Assembly (NCBI GenBank): GCA_011317545.1
Contig: WUJK01000008.1
Coordinates: 744,001 to 808,000 of the forward strand
DNA length: 64,000 bases
DNA from: Coniella vitis
Lineage: Eukaryota; Ascomycota; Sordariomycetes; Diaporthales; Schizoparmaceae
Direction of reading: 5' to 3'
Made by a program: the position numbers and the translations under genes. The stretch's first letter is position 1. Each line of letters opens with the position of its first letter. Below the pieces are notes generated by a model that ran no database searches, was not told where the DNA came from, and saw only the letters and a program-made list of their open reading frames with translations. Positions 34,935 through 44,912 of this stretch are shown here, piece after piece.

Positions 34935-37269
34935 ATGAACCGCCCATCCACTCCCTACAACGATCCAAAAGTCCAAGGCCCTCACGCCCAGAGACTCGCT
35001 GCCGGCAAAGTGCAAGACCTTCACAAGATGATGCAACCAAACACCGTCAACAAGACCAGCCTTCACCCTGGTGGTGTTGTGTACGTGCTACTCTTTCTGT
35101 CACACCTTTGATGCTGTGCAATTTGACTCATAATTGTCGCTTTCTATAGGCCTCACCCTCCAGACCATACTGAGCTCGAGGAGCTTCTCTACACCGAGGC
35201 TCACATAGACTACAACCGCGTTGCAATTGTACGGTCTCTCGCCTGCCATTTGAAATTGCCTTTCACAGACAAGAAATTAACACAAAGTTCCAACCAGATT
35301 GCCAACCCATCTGTTGCTTCCCTTTACGAGGACGCTCTCGTCTACGAGCAAGGAACTGCCATCACATCCAGCGGTGCCTTGAGCGCTTACTCGGGCAAAA
35401 AGACCGGTCGTTCTCCCCAAGATAAGCGTATTGTCAAGGAGCCATCATCAGAAAAGGACATCTGGTATGTTGGCTTTTTTTCTAAATATCAACTAATATC
35501 ACGACGGGAAACTGACATGTGAATAACAGGTGGGGACCAGTGAACAAGCCTATGAGCCCTGATGTGAGCCATTGCCCCTTGTATTTGTTTCTGCCCCTTT
35601 TTTCTGCCCCTACCCTATCAAACATACAGCCTGAAATCATGGCAATGGTGAATCTGAATTATTGGGAATTCTGGCAATGGTCACGAGTTGCAGTGGTTGT
35701 TGAAGAAGCAGTCACTTGGGGGCGAGACGCAGGACCAATGCCGCTGCTGTGCTACCATTGTGCACATGTCACGACCCCTGTCACTGAGGTCATGGCGCGG
35801 CCCCAGTTCATGCACCCCGCTTCAGTTGCCGTCCCCCCAGAACCCATCCCACCAAGCCCCACAACCACTGCATTCATCCCGCCTGGCTGGACCAGCTCCC
35901 GAAACTAACACGTGATACTTTATAGGTCTGGAAGATCAACCGCGAACGTGCCGTCGACTATCTGAACACCCGAAGCCGTATTTACGTGGTCGACGGATAT
36001 GCTGGCTGGGACGAAAAGTACAGAATCCGCGTGCGCGTCGTCTGCGCCCGTGCCTACCATGCCCTTTTCATGCGCAACATGCTCATCCGCCCTCCCCGTG
36101 AGGAGCTTGAGGACTTCAAGCCCGATTACACTATTTACAACGCCGGCTCTTTTCCCGCCAACAAGTTCACAGAGGGCATGACCTCCGGTACCTCGGTCGC
36201 TGTCAACTTTGCCGACAAGGAGATGGTCATTCTCGGCACCGAATACGCTGGCGAGATGAAGAAGGGTGTCTTCACCGTTCTCTTCTACGAGATGCCCATC
36301 AAGCACAATGTTCTTACCCTGCACTCTTCGGCTAACGAGGGCAAGAACGGCGACGTGACTCTCTTCTTTGGTCTGTCCGGTACTGGCAAGACCACCCTGT
36401 CTGCTGACCCCAACCGCAAGCTCATTGGTGATGACGAGCACTGCTGGAGTGACAATGGTGTCTTCAACATCGAGGGCGGTTGCTACGCAAAGTGCATTGG
36501 CCTATCTGCTGAGAAGGAACCTGATATTTTCGGTGCCATCAGGTACGGCTCCGTGCTGGAAAACGTTGTCTTCGACCCTGATACCCGTGTTGTCGACTAT
36601 GACGACGCAACCCTGACCGAGAACACTCGCTGCGCCTACCCCATCGAGTACATTGAGAATGCCAAGATCCCCTGTCTGTCGCCCAACCACCCAACCAACA
36701 TTATCCTACTCACCTGCGACGCCCGCGGTGTTCTTCCTCCCATCTCCAAGCTCAACCGCTCGCAGATCATGTTCCACTTCATCTCTGGCTACACCTCCAA
36801 GATGGCCGGTACCGAGGATGGTGTGCTTGAGCCACAAGCCACCTTCTCGTCTTGCTTCGCCCAGCCCTTCCTGGCCCTGCACCCCATGCATTACGCGAAG
36901 ATGCTTGCCGACAAGATTGAGCATCACCAGACCAATGCCTGGCTGCTTAACACTGGCTGGGTTGGTGCTGGTGCTGCCCAGGGCGGCAAGCGTTGCCCTC
37001 TCAAGTACACCCGCGCCATCCTCGACGCCGTCCACTCTGGCGAGTTGGCCAAGGTCGAGTACGAGAACTACGACACCTTCAACCTGCAGGTCCCCAAAAC
37101 TTGCCCCGGCGTGCCTTCGGAGCTGCTCAACCCTGCCAAGGCCTGGACCGCCGGTGCCGACAGCTTCAAGGAAGAGGTCAACAAACTCGGCAAGCTGTTT
37201 GTTGAGAACTTCAAGAAGTATGAGTCGGAAGCGACCGAGGATGTCATCAAGGCTGGTCCCGTTGTCTAA
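34935..37269 (+). CDS. pck1: Phosphoenolpyruvate carboxykinase (ATP type)
   Basis: Converts oxaloacetate plus ATP to phosphoenolpyruvate, CO2 and ADP, the committed cytosolic step of gluconeogenesis. Five exons (34935-35080, 35150-35228, 35298-35464, 35530-35563, 35926-37269) give 589 residues. Signatures: SGKKTGRSPQDKR in exon 3, substrate-site YNAGSFPANKF, P-loop GLSGTGKTT from residue 291, and the metal-site segment DDEHCWSDNGVFNIEGGCYAK. These identify the ATP-dependent rather than GTP-dependent family. Exon 4 is only 34 nt, and intron 4 is 362 nt, the longest intron in the window. Intron 4 carries a good CTAACAC branch site just before its acceptor, and homologous protein is continuous across it (MSPDV-WKINRERA). 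The gene converges on Ubc8, the E2 of the GID ligase that in yeast targets gluconeogenic enzymes. Expression is expected to be repressed by glucose (family knowledge). Confidence 0.97.
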
Positions 37270-38600
37270 GCAGGGACAATTTCGACTATCATGCCTCTTT
37301 GCCGTCCTTTTCATGTTACCCATTGTAATATCTGAAGTTGCGCTCTCCTTCTTTTATACTTGTTCCATATTTGTTGTTTTTCTTCCATGATGGATACGCA
37401 CAAGCATTAGCATACTTGGGAGCTGTTTTGTTTTCTTATCAACCACGAGCAAAAAAAAGGGGCAAATCCTATCAAGAGGCCCGCAACGAGCATACGCGCT
37501 CCGCGCGATAGGTCATATGATACCACCAAGATCAATTCGGATGGAAAGAGCAACGAGCACACGCGCTCCGCGCCTCCGAGGCAAGCACACAATTACAAAA
37601 ATGTCGCCCAGCAACGAGCACACGCGCTCCACGCTTCGAGGCACGGAAAGTCAAAGGGGCAGAAGATTTAGCCGCCAACAGATTGGAATGTTGGAGCTTG
37701 TTTTGGGATCGAGATAGCGAGATTAACAAGTTTCTTGAATGATATAATTTAGTGAAAAGCCTGTGTCCTTGTTTGCGATTGTGACCCTTGTTATGGCTAG
37801 TATTATTGCTTTATGGCGACTACCTATTGTTAGGTGTTTGATTTGATGCATTTTGTAAGTTTCAAGCGGGGACGGAACAGGAGTCACTAATACCTTTTTA
37901 CAAATACCTGGTAAATCTCCTGCACTAGAGCCGTGGTGATATACTCCATATGCATTGCTATTCTTTCCATGACTAATTAATTTCGCTGAGGCATTAGATA
38001 TACCGAACTCTTACATTACATATTGGGAATATAAATCATTTACATGGTGAGAGCTATGTACATTTGTCTATAAATTTTACTCTATCATGATGATTTGTAA
38101 ATTGTTTACTTGCCTTGTTGATATTACAATGTTATTATTACACATAGACCTGGAGGCAGTAAAAACCACACTATCAATCATAGATTCACAACATCATATG
38201 TATTGTTTCAATATGAGAAGAGAATTACTCATTCTTTTTTCCTATGTCGGGAGTTCCATATCACCTTCACCCAGTATAGAAATTAGGCCACCTTGCATCT
38301 TTTGCAGATCCAAAATGTCCTTAGAGGAATCATCATCTCCAACCCGAGATTGCTCAGAACCAATACTTGGGCGCCTCCCACCCAGTACCGCTTAGCCAGA
38401 ATTACTATACAAAAACCATAGAGCACAGCAAACACCGGGACGAGAATGAAAACTGAAAAATCAAGGAAAAGCCAAAAAGAACGACACGCCCGGTTCGAGA
38501 ATCCAAAGAACACCCCACCGCCACGCAACATACCAATTGCTGCTGCAAACGCCGGTTTGCGTCAATGGAAAGACAATGGCTCAAAGATATCAAGTACATG
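37270..38600. other. Non-coding interval between PEPCK and UBC8, with a triple repeat and an AT-rich island
   Basis: The stop codons of two convergent genes are 1.33 kb apart. The first part holds three copies of a roughly 25-bp element (37483, 37550, 37611). From about 37737 to 38300 the sequence is AT-rich, roughly one third G+C by eye, clearly lower than the flanks. No gene or transposon protein was recognised. Confidence 0.6.
37483..37636. repeat. Three spaced copies of a ~25-bp GCAACGAGCACACGCGCTCC element
   Basis: Copies start at 37483, 37550 and 37611 (spacing 67 and 61 bp). All share GCAACGAGCA-ACGCGCTCC with one or two changes. Copies 2 and 3 extend into a matching CGC-TC-GAGGCA tail. 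The DNA between copies is not obviously related. Confidence 0.85.
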
Positions 38601-39910
38601 CTACACATCATCCAAACGACCTGCTGGCTCCTCGTCGTCATCCTCGTCAAAGCTTGCTACAGAGCTCATGTCGTCATCGTTCTCGCTCTCCGCCCCGTCT
38701 TCTTCGGCTGCTTCCTTAGTTGCGTACCGTTGGACGTATTCTGTGTTATTTCATCTTGCATTAGCATGTATAGGCAAGACAAGACAACAGGTTGAGTTTT
38801 CCAAGATGATTGATCTGACATACCCCGCACTTTGATGTCGTATTGCTTAGAATCCCTCAGCATCAGAGCAGCGGCCTCGCCATTGAGCGGGTCGGAAGGG
38901 TTTGGATAACGCAGAAGATGTGGGAGGAAGGCCTCAAAAATGTTGATCATGTCGTACATTGGCGACCAAGTTTGGTTGATTACGTCGAGACAGACCGAGC
39001 CGGACCTAGACCAAACATGCAAACACACTCTTTAGTCACTTTTGCCCATTTCTTGACTTTGCCTCTCATCAATCATCTTCTAAAGCCCCCCCCGCTTGAC
39101 CCAAAGCATTTGGCCAGAGCCATGCTTCGCCGTCTTCCCAAAGACGCAGTGTGGAGCAGACGCTTTTGTGCAATGAGTGATGTATGCCTTGCTTCGTTGT
39201 AGCTAGAATATCTGCGGCGGATTCCACTTACAGCTCGTCTATGTTGGGATGGAAGATGCGGTTCGTAAAGCCGATGCTCGGTGACTTGTAAGGGTATTGG
39301 TCCGGTAGCTCGACGTGGACTTTCCATACGCCGCCTTCAAAAGGCGCTGTGTTTCCGTTCTTGTCAGTCCTACTCTTTGACAACAACTCGAGACTAGCCC
39401 AACCGCATAAGATGACTAACTCTCTGTTGGGCCTTTGAACTTGACATAGAACTCTTGCCTGTATCACGAAGCATCGTAAGCGCGCGTCGACGAGGAGTGG
39501 AAGAAGAGGTAGGTCTTTCGGAAACACCCACACTACAGTCCAGGCGTTAGTTAATTCGTTGGACTTTCTTTAAAGAGGACAGGAGCGGGGATCAAGAGTG
39601 GGGACATACTGTTGTCGTTGACCAGTGTCACTTCATAGTCACTCATCAGCCTGCGCAGGTCAGTGCTACTGATAGTGTGTCTTCAAGGAGAGATAAAGCG
39701 TACATCCTAGAAACCTGTTAGCGAATAAAGACACAACAGACAAGATTGCAACGGGTTGCCGTTTGAGCCACACAGCAAACGTACTTCATGACCTGGAGGA
39801 GGCAAAGATAACGTTTAGTACTCGGACCGTATCAAGAACGTGGATTTCGAACGCCAGGCTGCCCAATGAGCACTTACATCTGTCTCGATTCTTCGACGAG
39901 GGCTCGCCAT
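38601..39910 (-). CDS. ubc8: Ubiquitin-conjugating enzyme E2, Ubc8/UBE2H type, with ultra-short exons
   Basis: E2 enzyme of the GID/CTLH ubiquitin ligase. Proposed exons: 39910-39878, 39792-39785 (8 nt), 39706-39704 (3 nt), 39650-39610, 39532 (1 nt), 39458-39421, 39346-39232, 39005-38824, 38740-38601. They total 561 nt, 186 residues. Ubc8 hallmarks: MASPRRRIETD start, [53 protein letters not shown] with catalytic Cys85, NPSDPLNGEAA, and an acidic tail ending GRLDDV. The frame across exons 4 and 6 is off by one base unless one nucleotide is added. T39532 sits between a good acceptor (CTAACG...CTGTAG) and a GTGGGT donor, and yields the expected Asn-Met-Gln-Glu-Phe. Less likely, a poor GTCCCC donor at 39605 would add Ser. 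The 3-nt exon keeps frame and restores the residue number typical of Ubc8 proteins. Confidence 0.9.
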
Positions 39911-41898
39911 GGCGACTGTTGTGGGCAAAGGTCGACGCGAGGCGAGGAAGTGCTGGCGCGGTTGCTTGTGCGTTTGGCTCTCTCGAGGGTTGCCGGCAGT
40001 TTCCGGCTAGATGACCTCTTGTAAGAATGGGGAAGTAGTTCCGAGTAAGTTCAGGGTGTGTGAAAAATAGCACAAGGGAGGAGTTTGTAAAATGATCTGC
40101 TGGTGGACGTATCAAAGCTGACAAGGCGGTGGTGGCGGCTGTTGGTCAAAGTAGACGAGATTGGAGAGTTAGGAGTGGAGGTTCGAATCGAGGGGCTGTT
40201 GTTGTACTATGTAAAAGGCGGCGGGGGCTTAATGCTGCCGTCATGCGACAGTGCCCACTGGGGCAAGGCTCGCCTTCCAGGAATGGCGGGGCTTTGGCAT
40301 CTAGCCGGCTGGCCGGGAAGGGTTAGGGGCGGCCTCTCCAGCACTCTGAATCATGTTGGTTCACGAGCGTTGTGGCGCCCATGCCGCCGCCATTCGCATG
40401 GTGGTTCGGGCTGATCACCTGCTAGGCTGCTGTACTGTGTGAAGGGTCGACTGTAATTTCACCGCGTCTTGTACGGTTGGCGTAACGGCCGTCTTTCATT
40501 CTGTCATGAGTAGGATTTGGCCGAATAGTCCCATGTTCACAAGATGCACCACTCCCATTGAAAGCTCTACGATGCAAGCCATGGGCGGTATCTAATGAAA
40601 CAAAACCCAGAGCCGATTCTACTGTGCTTATAGGTTCCGAGGCCCAGTTACGATGGAATACTACAAGGCTGAATAAGTCCCCACTAAGGCAAAGCGAGCC
40701 AGGTGTTTGACATGGTGGGAAAATGGCAGTTTTGGAAAAATCTCAACAGCAGGTACATTGTCTCCATATTCCCGAACATCACTATGTACAGCACTTACTC
40801 AACTGCCCAATAGACACTGCAGATTCCCACAGAGACGGCTGTACTGAGGGAGTTGTCTGATTCGTCAGCCTCGCCGGGCCCAAGACGCCGGCTAGTTCTG
40901 CCGAGGTACTCGTGGCCTTCACACACCTGGAAGGCAAGGCAAAGGATGCTCGATGTCGATGAATTACTTATTTCAGCTAGATATCTAGACAATGAGATCG
41001 TTACATGACCTGTTTTGATATAACAGTCATCAAACAGTGAGGAATGACTCGGTGCGAACCACGAGACAACGTTAGAGTACTTATTGAGTACATGCAAACC
41101 TCATACGCACTGACAAGGCTTCAAGTACGCATATCCAACCTTCAGTTCACATCTTCTCAAATTTACTACTCGAAGATACCATTTAGCAAGTCCAGGGTGA
41201 ACATGACCAGAAAAAATCCAGATAAAGTAAACAATCAACACCGCAAAAGAAGTCGAAAGCAGAGTCCCCATGTCCTTCGGTGTCCGTCCGGTCAATCCGC
41301 AAATCGGCCTCGTCGGCTACTATGTATCTTTCCAGGCCGTATCAGCGAAATGCCAAGGCCTCGACCGTAGCAGCAACAGGAGCCCAGCCCAGGCCATACT
41401 TGGGTACATCGCACTCTGTACTATTCAAGAGACTATTTAGGTACCTACTATGTACTTCAATCTACGTAGGTACCGTAGTAGTAAGCAAGCCTCGGAAACT
41501 AGCAAGGATACCCCAGTTCACTTCAGAATCCGCACGCCGTGACAGGAAATTGATTCCACCACCACAACAAAACCTCCGTAACATGCCCTTTTCTACGCCT
41601 GCAAATATCATCATGGAAAGAGAAGGGCCCTCCTTATAAAAAAGGCCCAAGTCACGACCACCAGCCATTCATTGCATGCACGTAACAGCTCTGCATACAG
41701 TCTTTTCAACTGACACTTTAATTTGGAAAATCCTGCGACACACAATTTGTTTAATATCAGCGCTTTAATTGACTGCAACTTCTTGACTGGTCCTTTCATC
41801 GTATTACCGACCCCTGCCTGGTCGTCACCGGATTGGTTACACAAACATCAATATTCTTGACATACTGCCCTATCGAGCTTGCGCTTCCACACTTCGCC
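39911..41898. other. Non-coding interval between divergent UBC8 and panB
   Basis: No supported gene in 2 kb. Copies of the dispersed 9-mer lie at 40204-40212, 41318-41326 and near 41446. A TATAAAA-containing segment lies at about 41634, some 265 bp before the panB start. A GGTTCGAATC string at 40180 resembles a tRNA B box but has no matching stem (see rejected items). Confidence 0.5.
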
Positions 41899-43091
41899 AT
41901 GAACACCGTCTCAATAGCACTCGGGTCGCGCGCGAGCCTGGCGCGATCCTCAAGATCTCTATCTCGTTTTCCCTCATCCTCATCAATCTCATTGATACCG
42001 TCACAGTCATCTCGCAACCTCCTAGCCACACAGCCTCTTCTTTCCCTCCCGCAAATCCGTTACAGCTCACACTCCCCTCTAAGTGCAGCATCATCCACGC
42101 CCTCCCGCAAGAAGGTCACCATCAGCACCATCCGGTCTATGCACCGCAAAAATGAACCCATCACCGTCATCACCGCACACGACTTTCCATCGGCTCACGT
42201 TGGCGATGCAGCGGGTATGGATATGATTCTTGTCGGCGATAGTCTGGCCATGGTTGCGTTGGGTATGGAGGACACGAGTGAAGTCCTGGTGGAAGAGATG
42301 CTGTTGCACTGTCGGAGTGTGGCCAGGGCAACCAAATCTGCATTCACTGTTAGTTCTCCTTGGTCTTCGTGTTCATCACCCTTTCATTCTTACTTCTTCA
42401 TATTATTCTCCAAATCTTGCAAACGCATCAGCTGTGTTTGCCCTCCAGCATTGGACCATTTCCTAAATAGTCCCGCTAACTACTGCAGGTTGGCGATCTC
42501 CCCATGGGCTCATACGAGATCTCTCCCGAGCAAGCCCTCGAGACGGCCATCCGCTTCATCAAGTACGGCCGGGTGCAAGGCATCAAGCTCGAAGGCGGTC
42601 GTGAGATGGCCCCTTCCATCAAGCGCATCACCTCGGCCGGTATACCAGTCCTGGCACACGTCGGACTCACTCCACAGAGACAAAACGCCCTCGGTGGATT
42701 CAGGGTTCAAGGCAAGACGGCTGCTAGTGCGGCCAGGGTCCTCGACGACGCACTGGCTGTACAAGAAGCCGGCGCATTTGCCTGTGTTCTCGAGGCTGTG
42801 CCTGCAGAGGTCGCCGCCCTTATCACCCAGAAGCTGTCGATCCCAACAATTGGCATTGGTGCTGGCAACGGTTGTTCAGGCCAGGTACTCGTGCAGATTG
42901 ATATGCTAGGCAACTTCCCGCCTGGTCGCTTCCTGCCCAAATTTGTCAAGAAATATGGCGATGTATGGTCCGAGAGTCTCAAAGCCATCGAGGCGTACCG
43001 GGACGAGGTCAAGAGCCGCGCATATCCGGCTCCTGAGCATACGTATCCGATTTCCAAGGAGGAGCTGGAACAGTTTGAAAAGTCCTTGTAA
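41899..43091 (+). CDS. panB: 3-methyl-2-oxobutanoate (ketopantoate) hydroxymethyltransferase
   Basis: First committed step of pantothenate/CoA synthesis: transfers a hydroxymethyl group from methylene-tetrahydrofolate to ketoisovalerate. The yeast homologue is Ecm31. Exons 41899-42348 and 42489-43091 give 350 residues. Motifs: ITAHDFPSAHVGDAAGMDMILVGDSLAMV (metal site), GMEDTSEVLVEEMLLH, GDLPMGSY at the start of exon 2, IKLEGGREM, PVLAHVGLTPQ, IGIGAGNGCSGQVLV and FVKKYGDV. The first ~65 residues are Ser/Arg-rich without acidic residues, a probable mitochondrial presequence. The ATG at 41899 is chosen for this; an in-frame ATG at 41833 would add 22 residues. It converges with atg12, with 118 bp between stops. 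Confidence 0.96.
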
Positions 43092-43209
43092 CTGTTTCTC
43101 TGTTTCTGGAACGCCCAATCGCCATAGTGAGGCGTGGGCACTTTTAGATGATACCAAACGCTTTAATTCCACCATATTGTGTATCTCGTCGTTTTCGTCA
43201 AGCGATGGC

Positions 43210-43789
43210 TTAGCCAAAGGCAGGCGTAAGCGAGTATCCGACGTTGAGTTGATCATTCGAGTCCTTGAAGCACTAAAAGTAATGTAGAAAAATCATAAGA
43301 ATGAGTTGAAGCATTCCTCCCTAGATTCGCGGAACGCGCTGTACACCAAAAACTCACCCTCCAGAGATTCCCGACCACCTCATCCAGTGCCGGCGCAAAC
43401 GTCGCATTAACATACAAAAACAGAGACTCTCCTGCACCAACTTTGAGAACACGCCGCAGATAACCCACGACAGCCTCAAACTTGGCCGATGCGCTAATGC
43501 GCGAGAGTTCTCTCTTTTGCGACAGCGGCGGCGCGGACCCGCCGACGGGCTTGAAGCGCACAATGATCTTTTGGTCGGCAGGGAACAAGCCGGCGTTGGC
43601 TTCGGCAAGCGCCGATGAGGCGTCCTTGGGTAAGCTTGTCAGGATTAAAGAGGCCGTCATGGTGAGCGGAAGGTCGGGCGACGGCGAGGTCGAGGGGATG
43701 TCCGGTCCGGTGGTGGTTGAGGGGACTTGGCTGCTGCTACCGGTCCCGGGACTGGGCCTCGGAGGAGATGCCGAGGGATGGAAGGACAT
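43210..43789 (-). CDS. atg12: Ubiquitin-like autophagy protein Atg12
   Basis: Ubiquitin-like modifier conjugated to Atg5, needed for Atg8 lipidation in autophagy. Exons 43789-43358 and 43272-43210 give 164 residues. The N-terminal ~60 residues are Ser/Pro-rich and disordered. The ubiquitin-like fold follows: KIIVRFKPVGGSAPPL, ISASAKFEAVVGYLRRVL, GESLFLYVNATFAPALDE, VVGNLWR, then across the intron CFKDSNDQLNVGYSLTPAFG. The terminal Gly, at the very end of the protein, is the residue used for conjugation. The splice is required: without it the frame ends in a non-family tail. Confidence 0.96.
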
Positions 43790-44319
43790 GGCTCTTGATG
43801 GGTTCGTAGGTGGTTGAACGGTCGCGATTCATACAATAGCTCCGTCGTGGTTCGGAGGGTTGGGATGAGAGAGTAATTGTGAGATGGGGCGATCATAAAG
43901 GCAGGTTGCATCTTGTGCCTGGGCTGGGAAGTCGCGGGGTAGCAACTGCTGCTGCTTATCGATAGAGGCGCCTGCATGTACCATGTCAAGCGCATCGACG
44001 TAGCGGTTTTCTCGAACCAAGGTTACATACAGCAACACATCTTGGCCATATAAAAGCTACATCGGCCAGATAAGATGTTGAAAGCTGAATGGAACTCGTT
44101 TATCAACAGACGTGCAATATCACTATCGATGGTACCATACGATTGACAATGTTTGGTGCACTGAATCTCTACAGTGAATATCGAAAACCCCCCACAGCCT
44201 CCCTGCCTGGATGCCGTGCGCGAATGTCCCAAATACATACTGCGATGCAGGAACAAGACAAAATACCTCACCTGAGTACCTAGGTAGTGCTAGGTTAAGA
44301 TTCAAGATGCACACCAAGG
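43790..44319. other. Non-coding interval upstream of atg12
   Basis: About 530 bp, presumably the atg12 promoter. A TACCTAGGTA palindrome lies at 44277-44286. No gene seen. Confidence 0.5.
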
Positions 44320-44805
44320 TCACATGCGCAACAAGTCTTGCGTGTGCAGACTCCCGACTCCACACTCGATCCCCGCTTTCCAGATGTTCTCGCCAGTCCC
44401 ATTAACGGCTTCGCCTCTTATGAAAACCATCACATCGCCCAGCAAGTCGTTAAGACGCCATTGGACACTATCCCGCAGTCCCCTGCTCGCCTTCTCGATA
44501 CTGTACGCTAAGTCGAAGAAACCCACGCGATTAATGCTGAACCTCCGTAGAAGGAATTCCCCAGGGACGCCCCATGCACCGCGGTAAACCAGACAAAGTG
44601 CGGCCTTCAGTTCAACGACAATGCCGACCAGTAATACAGTGATGGACAGCGCTAATATCGGCCGACGGGAAAGAAAAACATCAACTATGTGCCCAAAAAG
44701 GTGCACAAGATGGAGGGTCAAACTTGAAACCAAGCAGGCTATTGCATCAAGTGAGAAAGCAAACCGCTCGATGCATAGAAACAAAGCAATAGCGCTCAAC
44801 TCCAT
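44320..44805 (-). CDS. Possible small membrane protein (doubtful ORF)
   Basis: Single open frame of 161 codons starting MELSAIALFLCIERFAF. Hydrophobic stretches near residues 1-30, 30-45 and 50-75 could span a membrane, followed by a polar C-terminal half. No family is recognised. It begins 107 bp past the dbf4 stop on the same strand, so it may instead lie in the dbf4 3' untranslated region. There is no upstream in-frame Met before a stop, and no obvious splice site adds an exon. Confidence 0.25.
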   Translation of the reverse strand: MELSAIALFLCIERFAFSLDAIACLVSSLTLHLVHLFGHIVDVFLSRRPILALSITVLLVGIVVELKAALCLVYRGAWGVPGEFLLRRFSINRVGFFDLAYSIEKASRGLRDSVQWRLNDLLGDVMVFIRGEAVNGTGENIWKAGIECGVGSLHTQDLLRM

Positions 44806-44912
44806 ATATGCAACAGCAATGCGACCAGCAGGCCCAAGTTGAAGACGCCATCAACGAGGCGCTTCAATCGAGAGACCAGTCTCAAACATATTCAAATCAG
44901 ACTGTCAAGGTC

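Noticed and set aside
37483..37636. CRISPR-like array (three spaced repeats)
   Set aside because: Only three imperfect copies with irregular spacing in a eukaryotic chromosome with spliceosomal introns; not a CRISPR array.
39228..39533. 101-codon frame beginning MWVFPKDL as the start of the ubiquitin-conjugating enzyme
   Set aside because: It reads through two introns and lacks the conserved N-terminal helix; the spliced model from 39910 restores it and joins in the right frame.
40130..40215. tRNA-like B box GGTTCGAATC
   Set aside because: The bases around the loop do not form a T stem, and no acceptor stem or A box at the right distance is found.
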